Assembly (NCBI GenBank): GCA_001600455.1
Contig: BCKC01000008.1
Location: 841,345-905,344, forward strand
Source: Endocalyx cinctus
Lineage: Eukaryota > Ascomycota > Sordariomycetes > Amphisphaeriales > Apiosporaceae
Direction: 5' to 3'
Length of the DNA stretch: 64,000 nt
Below, piece by piece: positions 28,216 through 41,658 of this stretch; position 1 is the first letter of the stretch, and each line of letters starts with the position of its first letter. A program made the translations under genes and the position numbers. The notes below the pieces were generated by a model. That model saw only the letters and a list, made by a program, of their open reading frames with translations. It made no database searches and was not told where the DNA came from.

Positions 28216-29702
28216 CTTGCTCAATTGGACTTTCTCGAGAGAAGAGATGGATCGTCAACCTCACAACCTCATAATCACAAGAGAAAAAGAAGGTGAAAAA
28301 TAGAAATATTTAAATGGTCGGCAATTCCAAATATGATACGATAATAAGTCGATTGAACCCTTGGAAATAGAATCTACAGTACACTAATAATAAGCTTAGA
28401 CGTTGATGTTTGGTTTTATGGGTCAGGTAATCTAAAAAAAGCTACACCACAATAATTCTATCAGCCAAAGACTCCGTATCTGATCATTGGCTGTTGACAG
28501 TTAACCACCATACCTTTTCTTCCTTTCTTTTTCTTTCTAAAATACAGAAAGATGGAATAGTAAGCTGCTATTTATTGAACATTATAAGGTCCTTAAGTGC
28601 TTAATTGAATGTTTAAAAATAATGCGAGTAGAGAGACCCAGAAGCTACTCATTGAACTTGTCAAGTCGTAATACAGGACAAGTCCATCACCAACTCTCTA
28701 TATTTACTAAGTAGTTATTTACATTGTACTTACTACACATCATCTCAAGAATAGCTAACATACTAAAACGAATAGATCATCTTTGAAAGGCAAAGGGTTT
28801 TTTTTTTTTTTTTTGTAAAGTTACTGTTTATTATATATATAAAAAAAAGGGATATTTACTACCTACTCTCCCGTCAATGGGTCGTCGTTACGCTTCAAAT
28901 GCGTTCTTCTTTGCGTATCCTCTATCTCTCGTCTTCTGTTTGACTTATATACACTTTTTGTCTCTTCGACAAAATCAGCTTCTTGGCTTTTCTACCGTCG
29001 TGCCACTTTGACCCTTTCTCCCCATCTGAAGCTTTGTAACCGAATATCCACCGTCTTTTCGTAAAACGCCATGTGCCGTTACTCCCGAACCCAAAGGATG
29101 AAGGAAAAGAAAATAAAGGGTAAAGAAGAAAATGATTCAAAAACAAAAGACAGTAAACGAAAACAAGAACATGTAACGAAGGGAATAATAGCACGAATAC
29201 ACGCATGCCATGGGGCATATCTTCGTATTGTTTTACGAAATAAATATAGAAAAAAAAATATGCTACCGATGTCGATGCTTAGGTTAAAAGACAAGAAAAA
29301 ACAAGAGCGAGAAAAAAAAAGGTAAAAAATTCAAATATTGAGATGAAAAGAAAGAAACCATTCCGGTCTTTCAATCAACTTCGTCATCTCGTCGTCTTTC
29401 GGCAACCTCAAACCAAACACCATGCACCCCAAAAACACCGATGCCCAAAGAAAAAGTTCGAAAGAAGGGGAAAATCAAGATTCGTGAACATGCTGCCGCT
29501 GTTGTAAGAAACAATAACAGGATCTGCAGGATACAATCGCCATGTATACGTAAGCGTCGTAGATTGTTCGATCGAGACCGTCAATAAATTATCAAGCGCT
29601 CAGGGATATCATCTATGAAGAAAATAGGCTAACAAGATAGATGTCAAACACGTCCGAGTAAGCAACCGAGTAAAAAGCATGCCGTAGCCGAAAACAATCG
29701 TC
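28216..29702. other. Spacer between aldehyde dehydrogenase start and flippase end
   Basis: About 1.5 kb, AT-rich, with a T run near 28799-28814 and purine-rich stretches near 29090-29350. It must hold the ALDH promoter and the flippase 3' UTR. The short open frames have no family likeness and are not called. Confidence 0.55.
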
Positions 29703-32700
29703 TTATTCAGACTCTCGAATGTTGCTGTCTTTAGGGAAGGCAAACGCAGACTTGAAAGACTTGCCCCTCGTACGTTTTCGAATACGGCCTACTATTCCGG
29801 TCCCCTGCGCCTGCGAGTCGCCGCCGGACCGAGTAGATTCCATCCGGCTGAGCATCGCTGCCGACGTGAACTCGTTCGTAGCTTCGTAACTAGGTCGTAT
29901 CTGGTCCATCGAAGCACGCATGCGATCATACGAAGGCCGCACGCGATCGAACGACGGCCGTACCGGAACGTCCGGTGCAGGATCCGCAGGCTGAGAGACC
30001 GGCACGTTATCGATCGACGGCTCACGGTGTCGGGTATAATTAGTACCGTCGCTACCAGCTTGGCTATGAGCGTTATACGTCGCGTTCGTGTTAACTGACG
30101 GCGGGTAGATCGGCCGTAGATCGCCGTCTACGCTATCCATGTGTTGATGCCTCTTGTTTCGAGATGATCGCGTCGAGCTTGACGAGCTTGACTTCCCGGC
30201 TTCCTCGTCCTTTTCCGTCTCCACATTATCTAGCATGCCCGACAGCCATTGTTCGCGGATAATGTCGATATCGCGTGGCTTGAACACCTTTCGGAGCGCT
30301 TTGATAGCGTATCGGGGTGCTACGGAGATAATGGGCGTGATAATCACTACTAGCCAGAACGAGAGGGCCCCGTAAATTTGAGGAGCTGCCTCGTAGAAGT
30401 ACGCCGCGTAGGTTGACGTGGTATAAACACCGGTCCAGAAGAAGATCAGAAGATCACTAATAATGATGATCAAGACGTGCAGCCAATCCCATCGGTACGT
30501 ATTGAGAAGGACGTAGAGGTTGATCGTGATGACCGCAGGATGCGCAACATACGCACCAAATCGAAGATGGTCCGAGACGTCCCGGCCGCTTGGGGTCACG
30601 GCAGATGTGTGGTAAAATACTAGAAACGGGATGAAGAAACCTATGACACTTTGATAGAAACCGTCGAACATATACAACCTGTCAAGTATTAGCATAACTG
30701 CGGGATACAATGAATGAACGCTTGAGAAGGGTCGGCCTTACCAAAACTTATGCTGCGTCCATTCCTTTCGTTCTATACCGCGACGGTATAGTTGGGGTAC
30801 AGCTAGAGACACCGCATCCGAAACATCTTGGTCAAGAACACCGATGAAAATTGGCGGAACGGATGTGAAGATAAGGTTGAATAATAGGATATAGGTCAAC
30901 TCGAAGAGATAGGTAATGTCGAAGTCACAGTAGATTTGGAACCAGAAAATGGTGAAAGCCCAGATGATGTTTTTGTAGAAGAAGTTGGCGATAGCTTCCG
31001 CCATCCTTCTGTAAGACCAGCGACCATGGACCAGAACAAGACGTTGGAGGAATCGGAACTGGCCAATTGCATAATCAGCAGACATTACGGCCTGTCGACC
31101 TTCGACACCGGCGATACCAACACCGATATCGGCTTCTTGAATCATAGCGACATCGTTGGCACCATCGCCGATGGACAGGGTCATGACGTCTAAGCCTGTC
31201 TTCACCATAGATACGACTGCCGCTTTTTGTGCAGGGCTAACACGGCAGCATAGCACCGACGCGCATTGCTTACACAAAAGCAAAAATTTCTGCTTCAAAC
31301 TGTCGTGGAGAACAAATCGCAAGGTGAAACCGTCGATAATCAACGCGTGTGTCGGATCTGGTGCCTCATGGTTCTTGCGAGCAGCGGCCAGGTCTTCGTC
31401 ATTACCCTCTATTCCGAACAACTTGAGTTTCTCGTCTAGCTGCTCCTCAACTAGTTTCATCATCTCATCATCGGACGTCTTGTCAGATTCATCTTCCACT
31501 ATCTTGATGTGGAAAAGTTCCATGTCGTTGTTCAAAAGATTGCAAGAAAAGCCGATGTTGATTGCGGTTTCGACCTTGTCTCCAGTGAGAACCCATAGTT
31601 TTATACCACCCTGTCCAAGCAAGGCAATCGTGTCTGGAACACCATCCTGCAGACGATCCTCGATAGCCGTACCACCGAGGAGGGTAAGATCTCTCTCAAT
31701 CTTGTCAGCGACTTCTTCGAGCTTCTCCTCTCTGTCCTGTATCGACGTGGCGGCTTTGTCGTGCTCTTTGCGCCACGCGGCGTATTCGCTTTGGGTAAGA
31801 ACACGCTGTGCAATGCAAAGGGTACGCAGACCTTCTCTCGCAAACATTTCGAGGTGCTCGGCAGTCGTTTTTCGCAGTTCCCCTTGTTCCCCACGCTTCA
31901 AGCGGGAGTAGATAATACTGTCCGCACCTTTACAGAATAGAATAATCTGTCCGTCGGGCATTTGAACAATGGAGCTCATACGTTTCCGACTTGAGTTGAA
32001 TTCGATCGTGTTGAGGATAGTGTAATGGACCTCCTGGCCCATCACATTCACTCGAATACCATTAGTCGTATTTCCTAGCACGGTGAATCCCATATCTCGG
32101 GCGGTAGAGACGAGAGCTGACTCATCCGGGGACTGGGCTTTGTACTCAATCTTTGGAGGATCACTTGGAATGTGCTCTGCGATGACACTGTGACACAAGG
32201 CCAAGGCTAGCATAAAATGAGCATTTGCTTCCTGCTGCTCGCGTCCAGAGTCACCTGCCAGATCGTCAACGAAGTCTGGTGCTATAAACGTCAAGTCGTC
32301 GTCTGCTAAGTAAGGGTTGTTGTACAATTTTCTCAGCCCGTCGAGTGCGTGAACTTTGCCGGCGGCAATTTGAGCTCTTGCTCTAACAGCTTCTTTCGCT
32401 ACATCGATACCCATACGCTTTTGCATACCTGCTTGTGCTTCGGTATAGGCCTCTCCGTATGGTTGACCATTGATAGTAGCCTTCTTAAACTCCATGACGT
32501 TCTGTGTGAGAGTACCAGTCTTGTCGGAGAAGATGTACTCAATTTGACCGAGATCATCCGAGATATTCCACGATTTTGGAACGCAGGGATAGTCGATTTC
32601 CTCATAGTACATTTCGACGTCGCTATAGATAAAAACGGCTTGCAGGGTACGTACTATCTCTAAAGTGATATACAAAGAGATGGGCACCAAGTTCTGGAAA

Positions 32701-34409
32701 ACGATGATAGCGGCGAAGAAAGTGATGAAACCCGTCATCGCAGGCGTGCCTCCAATGGAGCCCTCGTCAAAATAGGTAGTCGAGGCATCAGATTTGGCCC
32801 AAGCAACACCGTTTACAAGAGCTGCCAGGAGGGAGATAACAACAAGAATACCGAGGTTATAAATGACGTTGTAGTTGAGCTCTCGAGCAATACGTGCTCG
32901 CTTACTTGGAGTGATACCGGCATTTTGCATGATTTTGGTATCGTTTCCGGTGAAAACGACTATACCCAAAACCCATTCGGTGTTCCTCAAATTACAGCCT
33001 CGAAGCAGCATGTTGTCGATGGAGATAGGCTCTGACATTTCCGTGGGCTCCTCAGCACCGAAATTCTGGCTCCACTTGATGGCACCGCTGTATTTGTATA
33101 GATTAGGCTGTGGAGGTTCACTTTCGAGTGTAAACTGCGCACGTTCACAATCCCTAGCGTGCTTCAGAGTGCGTCCGCATCGTAGCGCCTGGCGGACCTT
33201 TAAGTTGGTCTCACCATCCAGATTTTTAGTTTCTACGTAGCAGGCCCCATCCGCATCCGAAGTGGATAGAACAATGACATCGGCTGGAATTTCGTCGTTA
33301 TTGTAGAGTCGTAGGAAATCTCCGACCTGGATGTTCTTCCAGGCATCCCGGTGAAATTTCGCGGTGCCCTTTGCTTCGAGATCGTAGTTAATCAAACTCC
33401 CCTTGTTTTGTAAAAATTTGGCGGTTTCTTCGGGAGTTGGCGAACTGCGTGGCTCAGGCTGCTCGGAAATCCCGGCCATTTCGTTGGGGCGTGGGACAGG
33501 TGAAGTAACAGGTGTCATCTGTATATCCTCATACGCAGAGAGGTATGAAGTTCTATCGGTATGAGGAGACAACATGGATTCGCGGTTTCCTGCTTTGGTT
33601 TCCACGGATGGACGAGGGTCGGAAGAATTTTGCAGTACGCCTTTCCCATCTGCGCCATTGTCCTTCTTCCGCAAACCCCGCAGCGTGCGCCATACCGCAA
33701 CCACAGTCCTTGTAGAAGCTTTTTTGATCCTTCTCCATGTTGACACGTTATCCTCTTCTACGTTCACGTTGTCCCAACCAACAAGTCGATGTATAGGTGC
33801 ATTGTTGATCTCGTTGTCGATAATAGTTCGGCGATAATCTTCGATTCCATCCTTGATGCCTGTGAGAACAACGATGACGATCAAAGGCACCGCGTTCAAC
33901 CCGGGATTGGCGACTCCGAATATCGAGAAGAAGACAAGAATGACGGTGAAAAGGAAGAATATATTGGCGATGTTGTGAAACTGGTACCATAAATTCTTCG
34001 GTACGAAGGATAATGGTGTGTATTTGGCAGTTCGAATTTTGTTTCGAGCGTACGCGTGAATAAGATTCCCTTCCTCGTCTCTCATATGATCTGGGAGAGG
34101 GAGGTTGAAGTACAATGTCCTATCTTCGCCCGAATCTTCGGAATTCATACTGTTCGCATCGTTCTGGTTGTTGTCTTGTTCGTTTTCTTGGTCAATAGGG
34201 TCTTGTCCATTACCCCTATTGTCTTTACTACCAGAGCCGTTGGATGCACCAGACTGACGTTTCTTTTCGGTCGATCCGGATTTCTTATGTTTTCTTCCCA
34301 AGATTGACAGTCTCTTAACACCACCACTCTTGATAGTCAGTTTTCGCGTTGCCCATCTTGACCGATTTGGAGGGTCGGCGCGATCGTTTCCACCACCTTC
34401 CGCTGTCAT
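29703..34409 (-). CDS. Phospholipid-translocating P4-ATPase (flippase), Dnf1/Dnf2 type
   Basis: Exon 1 is 34409-30742 and exon 2 is 30678-29703, with a 63-base intron that joins HKFW to LYMFDGFYQS. 1547 residues. P4 marks in order: cytosolic N-terminus with charged low-complexity sequence; first membrane pair around YQFHNIANIFFLFTVILV; actuator motif DGET at 398-401; phosphorylated Asp629 in DKTGTLTQN; nucleotide domain with FCKGADSIIYSRL; hinge GDGANDVAMIQEADIGVGI from 1081. Six further membrane spans follow, the last ones in exon 2. The tail is ~200 residues, disordered and basic. Dnf flippases move phosphatidylethanolamine, phosphatidylcholine or lyso-lipids to the inner leaflet of the plasma membrane and recycle through endosomes, usually with a Cdc50/Lem3 partner not seen here. 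The insert with WRRIKKASTRTVVAVWRTL between the N-terminal spans and the actuator is typical of the Dnf group. Confidence 0.95.
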
Positions 34410-37400
34410 TTTGAAAGGATTACGGGCAAAGCCCGAGAAGTCCTGCCTTGTCCGCCAGAATACAATTACAAGCCGGTGACTAATTCGTTTCTCTAATCTC
34501 GAGAATTATCTGTACCGTTCGTTTCAATACGTCGTTGATTGTTTACCACACGCGGTAGCCCGGTAGCGTCGGGACGAACAGGATGAGGCGTCAAATGTTT
34601 GTCCCTATATCATGAGGCCAGCGCAATTCAATGATACGATGATATACTGATAATTATTTTTTCCTTTTTTTCCCTTTATTTTCCCTTTTAGTCCTTCTCT
34701 TATTATTCGATAAATCGTGACATTCGTGGTGAGTTGTTTAAATCGCGTTGGTGATGATGAAAGCGAGGAAAGACAGGCAATTTTACTAGGTAAAGACAGA
34801 CAAAACTTGGCTGGAATACTGTGCAAAGGGAACAGCGGAAAGTTTTGATTCATTAATTGAGATGGATGCTCGCAGATAATCTTGTCGGATGGACCGGGGT
34901 TTACAGCCCACCGATTCCACTCTCGCTGTACCAGTTAGTGTAAATACTGAGTAAATACTGTATGTGTCTGCTATTACCTACACCTATATGTACTATGTAC
35001 CAGGTATCAGGTCTATTATGTACTATGTATACCGTACCTAAGTACGGGTACATATGCTAATTTGGTAGTTACCTATGTACCTGCGCTATGGTAAGCTTAG
35101 TGGGTATATGTACCGCCAAGTTACTAGTAATTGTGCTGTAATTCGATAGGCTGACCCTAGTTAGGCCTAATGCCAACGGGGTACTTCACAGGTTTCTTAT
35201 GCACTGAAAAGTAACCACTGTCGAAATAAGGACTACTATAACAGGAACAACAGGGGCTGGAAAGAGGTTACAATACCAGGGAGGGACTGAATCAGATTGG
35301 ATTGGATAATAATACTTTGTACTGTATTGTATGTCCCTATGTACATACGCTTTGTAGTATGCTAAGCCAGGAAAATATCATGGCTCGTGGGCCCAAGCTG
35401 AGGCCCTTTGTCATGTTTTTTTTCTTATGCTCCTTCCTAAGGGGATGATCGCTGAAATTCCTATGTTTCTATTGTAAGAATGTCCTCTACATAATAGCAC
35501 GTTGTCCAAGTTGTTGGCAAAATAGCCAAGGATATCCTATTCTCTCTAACCCCTGAATATCAGAGTCATGTAAAATATATAACTACTTACAAGCAACTGG
35601 ATTTCACAGTCAATGCATTTATTCTCATCGCTATAATCATCATCCAGAGCGGTATTTTTGTACGATGTGTTGTAGGCCTAATATACAGAGTATTGACAAA
35701 GGCATTATTATTTTCCGGATCATAACATATCGTGAGGATTGATAAGCAGAAAAACCCCCTGTGTTTTATGAGTGAGCTTATTTATTTGATGTATTAGGGA
35801 TATGCGTATGGTACTTACGGAATTTCTATAAAAAGGTTAGATTGACCGTGTCTATAAGAGACCCTCATCTATGCTTACCTAGTAAGTACTTAGCTTACAG
35901 CAGATCTCCAATCTGTAATTTCATTGTGTCCATCTACTAGTGCAGATATACGATCCCTATTCAAAACTGAAAAATACATATCCTAGTACAGTAAGAAAAA
36001 GAAGAAGAAGAAAAAACTTTCATCAAATTTCTCATCTTGGAAGCATGAAAATCATGTCGATGGTCTAAAAGCCAAGATTGGAATAATAGTCCAGCAAAGA
36101 GGAAAATAATGTTTTTATACTGGTAGGTTAACCGTGGAAGAGAATGTATGTGATGTACTGTTATTTCACACTCGAAAGTCCTATATATGCACGTATACTA
36201 ATAACTAAACCGCCAAGGATGGAGGATTTACCCTGAAATATTGCAATCATCTCCTATGTTCTGCATAAGTTTTGCCCGTATCCATTCCAGGGCACGCAAA
36301 TAGGGAAAGCTGAATTACTTCCCTTGCCTCACTGAGTCGGATTCCCGCCACCTGTCACCCAAACTTTTTAACGATTTTCATTCCTCCTAAAATAAGAAGA
36401 AGGGGGGAAAGGTATCATCTAAAGTTTAAACCAACGAAGGAATATGAAATACAACCCAACCACCATCGATACTGCCTCCATTCCTCTTACTATCATTACT
36501 CTTCCTTTTGCTGGAGCAATGCATGGTGAGGTGAGATGATCTACAACCGTATAGCACTAATTAGTGGATTACCACCATCCTACTTTGTTATATGGATTCT
36601 GCTGTATTGTGGTACATCTCTCAATTTGATAAACATAGAACACGGACGGTTAAGTCGCATATATCAATTTATTTTATCTCCCATTATTCGTAATTAATCA
36701 TGAGATTTAGTAATCTACTGCATCTTGAAATTCGAATGTTGTACCCTTTTTTCGACGTACTACGTAGGTAGTTGGCGCAGTTTAGTGGACTATGCGTCAG
36801 CAAATTCAAGCAATTCGTGGAGCCGACGGTTAACGCCATCCCGGCGAATCTTTCCATTGGGCCAGATAAAACCCATCAACCTCCCCCAGGAATAGAATCA
36901 TTCGTCATGCAAGATTTTCTGACGACTTATGAAGATATTTCTTGAAAATGTTATGTGTATCCATATTATCGGTGTTTCGTTGTTGCTATGCTTGAGGCGG
37001 GAGGGGAGGTAGCACTCGAATCTTACCTAAGTCCGAGCCCGACAGTCCGAGCCAAAAATCAGGATACAGAAAGGTAGAGTGGTCAGAGGTAGCCAGTGAG
37101 GTGCCCAGTGTCTGCGTGGTGGTGTTAAACACCATCTGTCTTTATTTCTAGGTTAACTTTTTTTGCCTTTTAACATTTCTTGGGGGAAGAGTACACTACG
37201 CATCTTCAGCCACAAGTCGGGGAAATGACAAATCGGCTTCGCTGGTAAATCAGTCCCCTTCTGTATCACACAGTACTAAATTTTGATAGGAGAGTTATCC
37301 TGCATCACATCATTCATGTTCCAGTGTAAAGCCAATGGTTTCAACTGAGGCAAAGTAACAGCTCCTTCAAATAACACCTGACATCCATTTGCTATTCCCA

Positions 37401-39471
37401 AACCAGCCTGTGGATTCAAGAGTCTTCCCGGCGTAAATAGTATATTACTCGGGAATAATGTCAAGCTCCGTCCGAAGTACGGAGTAAGTCATTATCAATA
37501 TAATCTATGGTCGCCATACAAACACTGAACTTTAGAAATCATCTCACTCGAGCATCCCATTTAGGTGCATCCCCAAAATATTATTCCGTCACCTAAGGCT
37601 GTGCAATATCTGACATAATATGAGTTCATCGTTCTTTCATTCGTGCATATTTGGCCAACTGGAAGAAGTCAGTCTACCAGCCAGCCCGCTTCCAATGTTT
37701 CTTAAATTAGATATTTAGTTAAACAACGACCCGTTAGAGTGAGGCTCTGCCCACTCAGCGCTCTGCCCGCTCAGCATCCTTCGAGAATGTATTTCTAGTA
37801 ACAGTAAACCACTCGTTCATTTGCTTATTTTTCCCCCATCATGCATGTACTTACTTACTTAGTATCTACTGGGTAAATACTAAGCACTCGGTGGGTTATG
37901 TCATAGGCTGTTCTTACAATAAGCTTTCTTTCAAATTTCAGATGCACGGAGGATAATAGAAGCACGGCGCAGGCCAGGGTCAATCTTTCAGGTTGAGTTG
38001 TTTCAATTACATAGTACTCTGTCGCTTCCAGCGGTTTCGGTGAGTCCATCCCTTTTGTAAAATACGTTATTATCATAATATGACCTGCCCCGTTCTTCAT
38101 TTCTAGGCCGGTCCCCATTTCTTCCAATAAAACGCCCGAAGAGAGATCACACCATTACCTACCGTACCTAATTCGTGGCCTTGTCTCACCAGCTACTAGA
38201 TCAATAGGTACTAGCATAGATATGTTAATGTTTAACGGGATAAGTTGGTTACGTCTCCTCGCTATATAACCGAATATTGATCAGAAATGGCCGAATTGGG
38301 AAACGCAATTTCAACATTCTTCAGGCTACAATTCAGAGTTACTATGTACATAGTAAGTAACCCCGAGAGCGATACGAACCTTTTTTGGAAAATGGATACG
38401 ACCCCACACTAGTAGTATACATTTCTCGTGAAAAGACCAAACTACCTACAGCCGCACCATATTCTAAGGGTATGAGCATAACAGTATGTATGTGTATACA
38501 TAATATATATGCAAGCAGAGTTTAACGACACTGCGACGTAGAGTCTCTTAGTTATACGGAAACTAAACAACCCGAATCTCGGCATGAATTATGAAATTCT
38601 TCGATGCCCTCGAAACTGCCAATAAGTACGGAGTAACCGTGAATACCTAGAGATCTGTTCCCAGGATTCTCGTCAGAGCGTACCCGAACTGGTCTTCGCC
38701 ATGTTAAAGTTGATGGTCCTGTCCGAAGTCCGCCATTGCTTGAATAACTGGGAAATTACTCACAAACCCTGAGCGACTTTGATTTCAAGATCAATATACT
38801 ATACACCAGCTGTCAAATATCCATCCCCTTACATATTAACCAATACACTATTTGCTGCAGCAGAAAGTATTTTGCGCCTTGGCCTACTACCTAGTACTTT
38901 TTTGAGGAGAACTGGATTGGGATGTACATCGACAAGAGAGCTATTCATTATGCGATTAAATCATGTATACCTGCTACTTAAGTAATTTGTATGATTTTAC
39001 CGAGTAATACTACTTAGAGGGAGTTTGGTAATCTCTGATAGTTATCTGAGAGATGATTGGTGCCATTCAGTACAAATTCTGCTGAGGGCCCCTTTTACTG
39101 TACCTAAACCTACTAAAACTGACATGCTAAATTCACTATCATCCACACTAATTTTACGAAGTTGGCTCCCTACGCGTCACAAACCATCAACGCGTCTAGC
39201 AAGCCCCAGTAGGTACTTAGCGCATTAGACAAATCGAGAACCATCACCATTTACCATGCCAAGAAATTTTCTCCCTTCTCATTCACTATAGAGTACGCAT
39301 ACATCAAGTCAAACAAAATCACACGGTGTGCGTGTTTCTATGTTAAAATTGGACTTTAGTTATTTTATGTAGCCTAATATTTTAATGCAGCATATCGTGA
39401 CCAAGTTTGGTTTGTCAGATTGTGAGATACATACCAGACAGGCAGACAGGTAATGAGTGTTGATTCGAATT
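34410..39471. other. Long AT-rich gene-free spacer
   Basis: About 5 kb between the divergent starts of the flippase and the Nse6-like gene. It is full of TACTATGTAC / TACCTAAGTAC-type palindromic pieces (34980-35090). A 16-base tandem duplication lies at 37744-37775 and a small repeat of AGTCCGAGCC near 37030-37055. Two short frames (37464-37276 and 38127-37855, minus strand) look a little protein-like but match nothing I know. No transposase, LTR or tRNA recognised. Confidence 0.55.
37744..37775. repeat. 16-base tandem duplication
   Basis: GCTCTGCCCACTCAGC at 37744-37759 is followed at once by GCTCTGCCCGCTCAGC at 37760-37775, one mismatch. Isolated, GC-richer than its surroundings; function unknown. 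Confidence 0.85.
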
Positions 39472-41658
39472 ATGGCTCGCAATAGAGATATCAGAGGCTT
39501 CTTCACGCCCGCCCCTCCCAATATCTGTAGCACATCAAGTTCTCAACCTCCATCTTCATCCCAGTCCCAGTCTCATAAAATGGAGTTGTCATCCTCACTA
39601 TCCCCATTACGGTCAACGCCACTACTTTCCTCTCCGAGTACGCCGCCGGAAACCGTGCAACCCCGGGCTCCACTAAGCATTCATGCCGAAATCAAAGGCT
39701 CCGATGAAGAGGACGATGATTCGGATGATTCCCTTGAATCGATCTCTGCAATTATCGGAGCGAAGTCTGGCAGGCCCGTTCCTCACCAGAGGGACGTCGA
39801 TAATGTTACTACACCGAGGGCGAAGAGAATCGCCGTCGGCAGCATACACAAATCCCCCTTGACACTCCAGCCCAAGAAACACAGGTTTGATCTCAAATCT
39901 CTCATAAATCATTCTCGCCAAGATGAACGTACCAACAACAGCGCCAGAGCAGCTCTAGATCTTATCAACGAGAAAGAGATCGACAGCGACGCCGGTGCCG
40001 CTGGTTCTGACACGGATGATGAAGATCCTGGCCACTTAGAAGCTACGGCTAGGAAATTACTAGACATAGACGGCGATGAAGGGAAGGGCGACAAGATCGT
40101 GAGGGCCATGAAGCGCACCAAGGTTGATAGGTTGCACAAATGTTGCTACTTCTTCCTTCACGACAACTTGGAGCAGCAGCAAACTCCGTTCAACAACAAG
40201 GCCCCGAAGATCCCGTTCCCCAAACAGCTGAAGGATACGTATTACTTGAGGATTTTCGAGTCCTCGACTACGACTCTGAAGAGAAACCAGCTTTTCATCA
40301 GTGGCTTGATCTACTCTCTAGCCTCCAGGGGGAAAAGTCTCCCTGATGAGCTTTACTTGTGGATTTTAGATGAGATTTGCGTAGAGAAGAACATGCAGTT
40401 ACGGATAGCTTATTCGGACCTTATAGCTTTATCGGCCGATAGCACGAAGCGTCTTGTTAACGATATGCGCCTATACGCCATGCTGGAGAGGATAGGGGGC
40501 CCAAAGTACGCGCGCGAACATGTGAAGTTTGAGACCTCGACCAGTACTGCCGCGGCAGACGAGCCACATATCAGGCAGGATCGCATTGTGGGCTTAGAGA
40601 CGTTTCTGAAGCTCGTAGAGCGTATTGCCCCTGATTTGAAGATGGCCAATTGTATTAGTGCTATCCAACTTCTACTGCGAATGAGTTTAGACCCAATTGT
40701 GTGGTCTCCGGTGCGCAAGGAACAGCATGTTGCCGCTTTGCAGGCCTTGATTCTGGCCTTACCCAAGTCGGGGCCAAAATGGCATTACGCTGTAAGTATA
40801 CTTTTTCCCCTATTAACGAAATAATAACATTCGTACCTCAATTTCTTCCACCTGTCCATTGTCCCTGTAAAGATAAAATAGCTGACAATAATTATGCAGT
40901 GCGAAGCAATATGCTCATATGTGTATGAAAATATAGACAGCATTGTCTTAAGATTAATACCCATCACATGCTTGCCAAAATGGCACTGGCAACTACTAGA
41001 TCTCCGCAGACGCCTCGCAGCCGAGATTCTTTTCCGCCATCCAGGAATGGGCCGGCTCTCTCTCGACGGCGTCATAACAACGCAGATGATACAAGACCGG
41101 CTGAAGGAGCGCGATTTCCAAGTCCATCAATCGACGACCGACTTCGAAGAACTGAAAGCCTTAGTCGGGCTTCTAGACATCGTCATCGACGACGCCGAAT
41201 TTCTGCATCCCTCTCCCCGCTTTTCTTCGTCGAAAAAGAATACCGCCATCAAAAGCAACAACAGAAACAACACGAATGACGAGGACAAGAAATTCAACGC
41301 CGAGATCGACGCCCTCACCTTCCGGCTCAAGACGATCCACGACAAGATCTTCGACAACAGCTTGGTGTCCCGCAAGGAGGCCAAGGCCGCCGTTGACGCC
41401 GTCTCCCGGCGGCTCACGTACACGGTGCGCAAGTGGCAGCCGCCCAAGACGGACATCTTCGACCTGGCCCTGTCGGACGCTCAGCGACGCGAGGCGAGGG
41501 AAAGCGCCCATTTACCTAAGCAGAGGGACTTCATGAAGAGCTGGACGAGTAACGGTGGGAAAAAGCAAATTGGACTAGCGAACGGGAAGCCGGTGAAAGG
41601 GAAGGAGAAGGGAACGCTTTTGATTGGAGGTGTAGATGAGACGGATGACATTTTCTGA
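39472..41658 (+). CDS. Conserved ascomycete protein, possibly Nse6/SLF2-like
   Basis: Exons 39472-40791 and 40900-41658, with a 108-base intron in phase 0; 692 residues. ATG 39472 is chosen over the TTG-led extension. The first ~200 residues are disordered and rich in Ser, Pro, Asp and Glu. They begin MARNRDIRGFFTPAP, whose RDIRGFF resembles a PCNA-binding box. From about residue 215 a helical domain begins: KVDRLHKCCYFFLHDNLE, then PFPKQLKDTYYLRIFES, LPDELYLWILDEIC and LKMANCISAIQLLLRMS. It ends in LDLRRRLAAEILF, a charged linker and a C-terminal helical piece with Lys-rich tail. The shape, acidic disorder then an all-helical repeat-like domain, recalls Nse6/Kre29 and vertebrate SLF2, which load SMC5-SMC6 on DNA. 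I cannot confirm this from sequence; treat as unknown function with that hypothesis. The gene model itself is solid. Confidence 0.55.

Noticed and set aside
37276..37464. Minus-strand frame of 62 codons with protein-like composition
   Set aside because: No family likeness, no convincing splice partners, and it lies in an AT-rich desert.
37855..38127. Minus-strand frame of about 90 codons
   Set aside because: Starts at TTG in the open frame, no recognisable domain, no splice context; only composition made it look protein-like.
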